A stretch of 5,333 nt of DNA. Source: Haloarculaceae archaeon. GTDB taxonomy: Archaea > Halobacteriota > Halobacteria > Halobacteriales > Haloarculaceae. This document shows positions 3,434-5,333 of this stretch, piece by piece (within the stretch, counting starts at the first letter, position 1; the number at the start of each line of letters is the position of its first letter). The stretch is from contig JAHENN010000296.1 in the NCBI GenBank assembly GCA_018609665.1, positions 1-5,333 of the forward strand, in the 5' to 3' direction. Both the position numbers and the translations under genes were made by a program. The notes under the pieces were generated by a model that ran no database searches, had not been told where the DNA came from, and worked only from the letters and a program-made list of their open reading frames with translations.

Positions 3434-5333
3434 CTACCCGCCCTCCTCGGCGGCCGGGAACACGAGCGTCACCGCCGCCCCCCGGGGGTCGGCGTCGGTC
3501 ACCTCGAGGTCGCCGCCGGACAGCGACGCCACCCACTGGACCAGCCACAGGCCGATGCCGTCGGTGTGGTCGAGCTGGTCCTCGCGGCCGGCGTTGAGCA
3601 CCGCAGCCGTCTCCTCGGGGATTCCCGGCCCGTTGTCGGCGACCCGGAGGGCGACCTCGCCGTCCCCGCGGGGCCGGACCGACACCTCGAGTTCGGGGCG
3701 GTCGGTGTCGTTGTGCTCGACGGCGTTCTGCAGGACGTTCCGCACCGCGCGGTCGACCAGCGCGTTGGCGACGACCGGCGCCGACGCCGGGAGGTCCAGC
3801 GACACGTCGACGTCGGGTCGCTCGGCCCGGACCGTCGAGACCTGCGCGCGGACCCGCTCGACGAGGTCGACCACCTTGTTGACGTTGCGCTCGTCCTCGA
3901 AGATCTCCTGCATCCGCTTGACGTCGCGGCTCAGCGAGACGGTCTCGCGGGCCGTCCGCTCGATGGCGGCGATCCGCTCGGCGACGGCGTCGTCGTCGGT
4001 CATCCGCCCGGCGAGCCGAGCCGCCAGCAGCACCTCGTTCATGTTGTTCCGGAGATCGTGTCGCAGCACCCGCTGCAGGACGGTCAGCTGCTGCTGGCGG
4101 TGGTGTCGCTCGGTGACGTCGGCCGCGACGGCGACGAACCGCGAGGGGTCGCCGCCTTCCGGCACCGGCGAGACCGTCTTGTCGACGATGTAGCGGCGGC
4201 CGTTGCGGTCCCGCTCGACGACCTCGCCCTCCCAGCGGTCGCCGCCGTTCACCGTCTCCCACAGCTCGCGGTAGAACGACCGCGAGTGGACGTCGGACCG
4301 CAGTAGGCTCGGCGTCTCGCCGACGGCCTCCTCGGCGTCGTAGCCGGTCTGGCGCTCGAACTCCGGGTTGACGTACTCGATGGTCCCCTCGGCGTCCGTC
4401 CAGTAGATGGCGTGGCCGGCGTTCTCGACGGCCTTCCGGAAGGTCCGCAGCTCCCGCTCGCGGGCCTTCCGCTCGGTGATGTCGCGGGCGACGCCGACGA
4501 TGCGGGTGAGCTCGCCGTCTTCGTAGACGCCGGCGGCCTCGTCGTGGACCCACCGCACCTCGCCGTCCGGCCGGACGACCCGGTAAGTTTCCTCGTAGGC
4601 GTCGGGGTCCTCCGCCTGTGCGGCGATGGCCGCCTCGACCCGCTCGTGGTCGTCCGGGTGGACCGCATCGACGAACGACTGGGGGTGGTCCCGCAGAGAC
4701 TCCGGCGAGCGGCCCCAGACGTCCCCGTAGGAGTCGCTGATGAAGTCCATCGACTCCTTTTCCGGCGTCGTCATCCAGACGACGTCGGTGACGTTCTGCC
4801 GGAGCTGTTCGAGCTGTTCGATGCGGCGCCGCCGGTCGGTGACGTCGACGTAGGTGCCGAGCCCCTCGCGGGTGCCGTCGGCGCCGACGACGGACTCGGA
4901 GCTGAACAGGAACGTCCGGCGCTCGCCGTCGGCCGTCAGCCGGGTCACCTCTCGCTCGACGCGCTCGCCGTCGCTGGCGCGGGCGTTGATGCCGGCGGCC
5001 GCCGTGTCGTCGTCCGGGACGATGTAATCGTCGAGCGGCTCCTCGACCAGCTCCGACTCCTCGTAGCCGAAGACGGACTCGAAGGCCCCGTTGACCCGCA
5101 GGACCACCGGCTCGCCGTCCTCGAACCGGACGTGGACGGACGGGTGCGGCGCGGCGTCGAAGACGGCCGCAAAGCGGTCCCGCCCGCGGCCGGACGCCGC
5201 GTCCCGCCCATCGTCGGCCGCGGCGCCGGACAGAACGTTCTCGAGCCGCCGCGCCAGCAGCGTCGAGGCCTCGGCGTCCGGCCGCCGGACGAAGACGTCC
5301 GTCGCGCCGGCGTCGACCGCCGCCGCGGCCGCC
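3434..5333 (-). CDS. Multi-PAS sensor histidine kinase with receiver-like N-terminal remnant (partial, 5' end off window)
   Basis: 632 C-terminal residues of a soluble haloarchaeal sensor kinase; the frame is open to the right edge, so the true start is outside. Numbering within the visible part: 1-36 (AVDAGATDVFVRRP, then LLARRLENVL) resembles the last helix region of a receiver domain; PAS1 about 52-166, PAS2 about 177-288 (PAC-like RWVHDEAAGVYEDGELTRI, then GVARDITERK), PAS3 about 295-410 (AIYWTDAEGTIEYVNPEFE, then AADVTERH). A dimerisation helix follows with phosphoacceptor His425 in VLRHDLRNNMN, then the ATPase domain with N-box Asn536 (NVLQNAVEHND), G1 DNGPGIPEE (566 on) and G2 DGIGLWLVQW (591 on). 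The last two are typical of haloarchaeal kinases with a short ATP lid. No transmembrane segment is seen, so sensing by the visible part is cytoplasmic. The TAG stop (3434-3436) abuts the CBS gene ATG. A GTG at 5107 lies inside PAS1 and is not a credible start. Signal is unknown. Confidence 0.94.
   Translation of the reverse strand, partial: AAAAAVDAGATDVFVRRPDAEASTLLARRLENVLSGAAADDGRDAASGRGRDRFAAVFDAAPHPSVHVRFEDGEPVVLRVNGAFESVFGYEESELVEEPLDDYIVPDDDTAAAGINARASDGERVEREVTRLTADGERRTFLFSSESVVGADGTREGLGTYVDVTDRRRRIEQLEQLRQNVTDVVWMTTPEKESMDFISDSYGDVWGRSPESLRDHPQSFVDAVHPDDHERVEAAIAAQAEDPDAYEETYRVVRPDGEVRWVHDEAAGVYEDGELTRIVGVARDITERKARERELRTFRKAVENAGHAIYWTDAEGTIEYVNPEFERQTGYDAEEAVGETPSLLRSDVHSRSFYRELWETVNGGDRWEGEVVERDRNGRRYIVDKTVSPVPEGGDPSRFVAVAADVTERHHRQQQLTVLQRVLRHDLRNNMNEVLLAARLAGRMTDDDAVAERIAAIERTARETVSLSRDVKRMQEIFEDERNVNKVVDLVERVRAQVSTVRAERPDVDVSLDLPASAPVVANALVDRAVRNVLQNAVEHNDTDRPELEVSVRPRGDGEVALRVADNGPGIPEETAAVLNAGREDQLDHTDGIGLWLVQWVASLSGGDLEVTDADPRGAAVTLVFPAAEEGG
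3442..3446 (-). promoter_or_regulatory. Shine-Dalgarno site of the CBS gene, inside the kinase 3' end
   Basis: Read on the minus strand this is GGAGG, 8 bases before the ATG at 3433, complementary to the archaeal 16S 3' end. It overlaps codons for the kinase C-terminus (EEGG then stop). It supports the chosen CBS start and translation as an internal operon gene. Confidence 0.6.

Noticed and set aside
2669..4306. A 545-codon plus-strand open frame
   Set aside because: It runs antisense across the response regulator, the CBS gene and part of the kinase gene; low-complexity Arg/Val/Asp translation, no recognisable domain.
2988..4553. A 521-codon minus-strand frame overlapping the kinase and CBS genes
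   Set aside because: It is an out-of-frame reading of the kinase gene; the Arg/Gly/Pro-rich product has no domain, while the other frame has complete kinase motifs.
4801..4820. Tandem GAGCTGTTC repeat in the kinase gene
   Set aside because: It simply encodes the EQLEQL heptad-like linker helix between PAS1 and PAS2.

Overview
The window is very GC-rich. Its predicted proteins are strongly acidic (Asp/Glu-rich, Lys-poor), and the histidine kinase H-box, the HalX response regulator and a small acidic protein beginning MGFGSYDESEQ are all of haloarchaeal type. I read it as chromosomal DNA of a halophilic archaeon (class Halobacteria). No tRNA, rRNA, insertion sequence, CRISPR array or attachment site is visible.

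Left block (1-1817, all minus strand): a conserved 98-aa protein of unknown function (1817-1521), then a 61-aa hyper-acidic protein (1466-1281, DUF5786-like), then a beta-CASP metallo-beta-lactamase ribonuclease of the archaeal CPSF type (1222 to beyond the left edge, missing only its last residues). The gaps are 54 and 58 bases, so co-transcription is possible but not demonstrated. The gap before the nuclease holds a perfect 9-bp inverted repeat ending one base from the GTG start codon.

Middle (1818-2391): a 115-base divergent intergenic region, then a single plus-strand gene for a PaaI-type hotdog thioesterase (1933-2391). In it the usual His of the HGG motif is Gln. It converges on the next block, with 16 bases between the two stop codons. 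A dyad spans both stops.

Right block (2408-5333, minus strand): a tightly packed signalling operon. A multi-PAS sensor histidine kinase, cut by the right window edge and carrying what looks like the tail of a receiver domain, ends at 3434. Its stop codon directly abuts the ATG of a 144-aa protein with two CBS domains, whose own stop lies 3 bases before the ATG of a HalX-type response regulator. The likely flow is sensing by the PAS domains, phosphotransfer from the kinase to the REC-HalX protein, and an adenine-nucleotide or energy input through the CBS protein. That last link is inferred from gene order.

The most original points are the kinase-CBS-HalX gene set, the inverted repeat at the start of the nuclease gene, and the atypical active-site motif of the thioesterase. 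The long plus-strand open frames opposite these genes are high-GC shadows.
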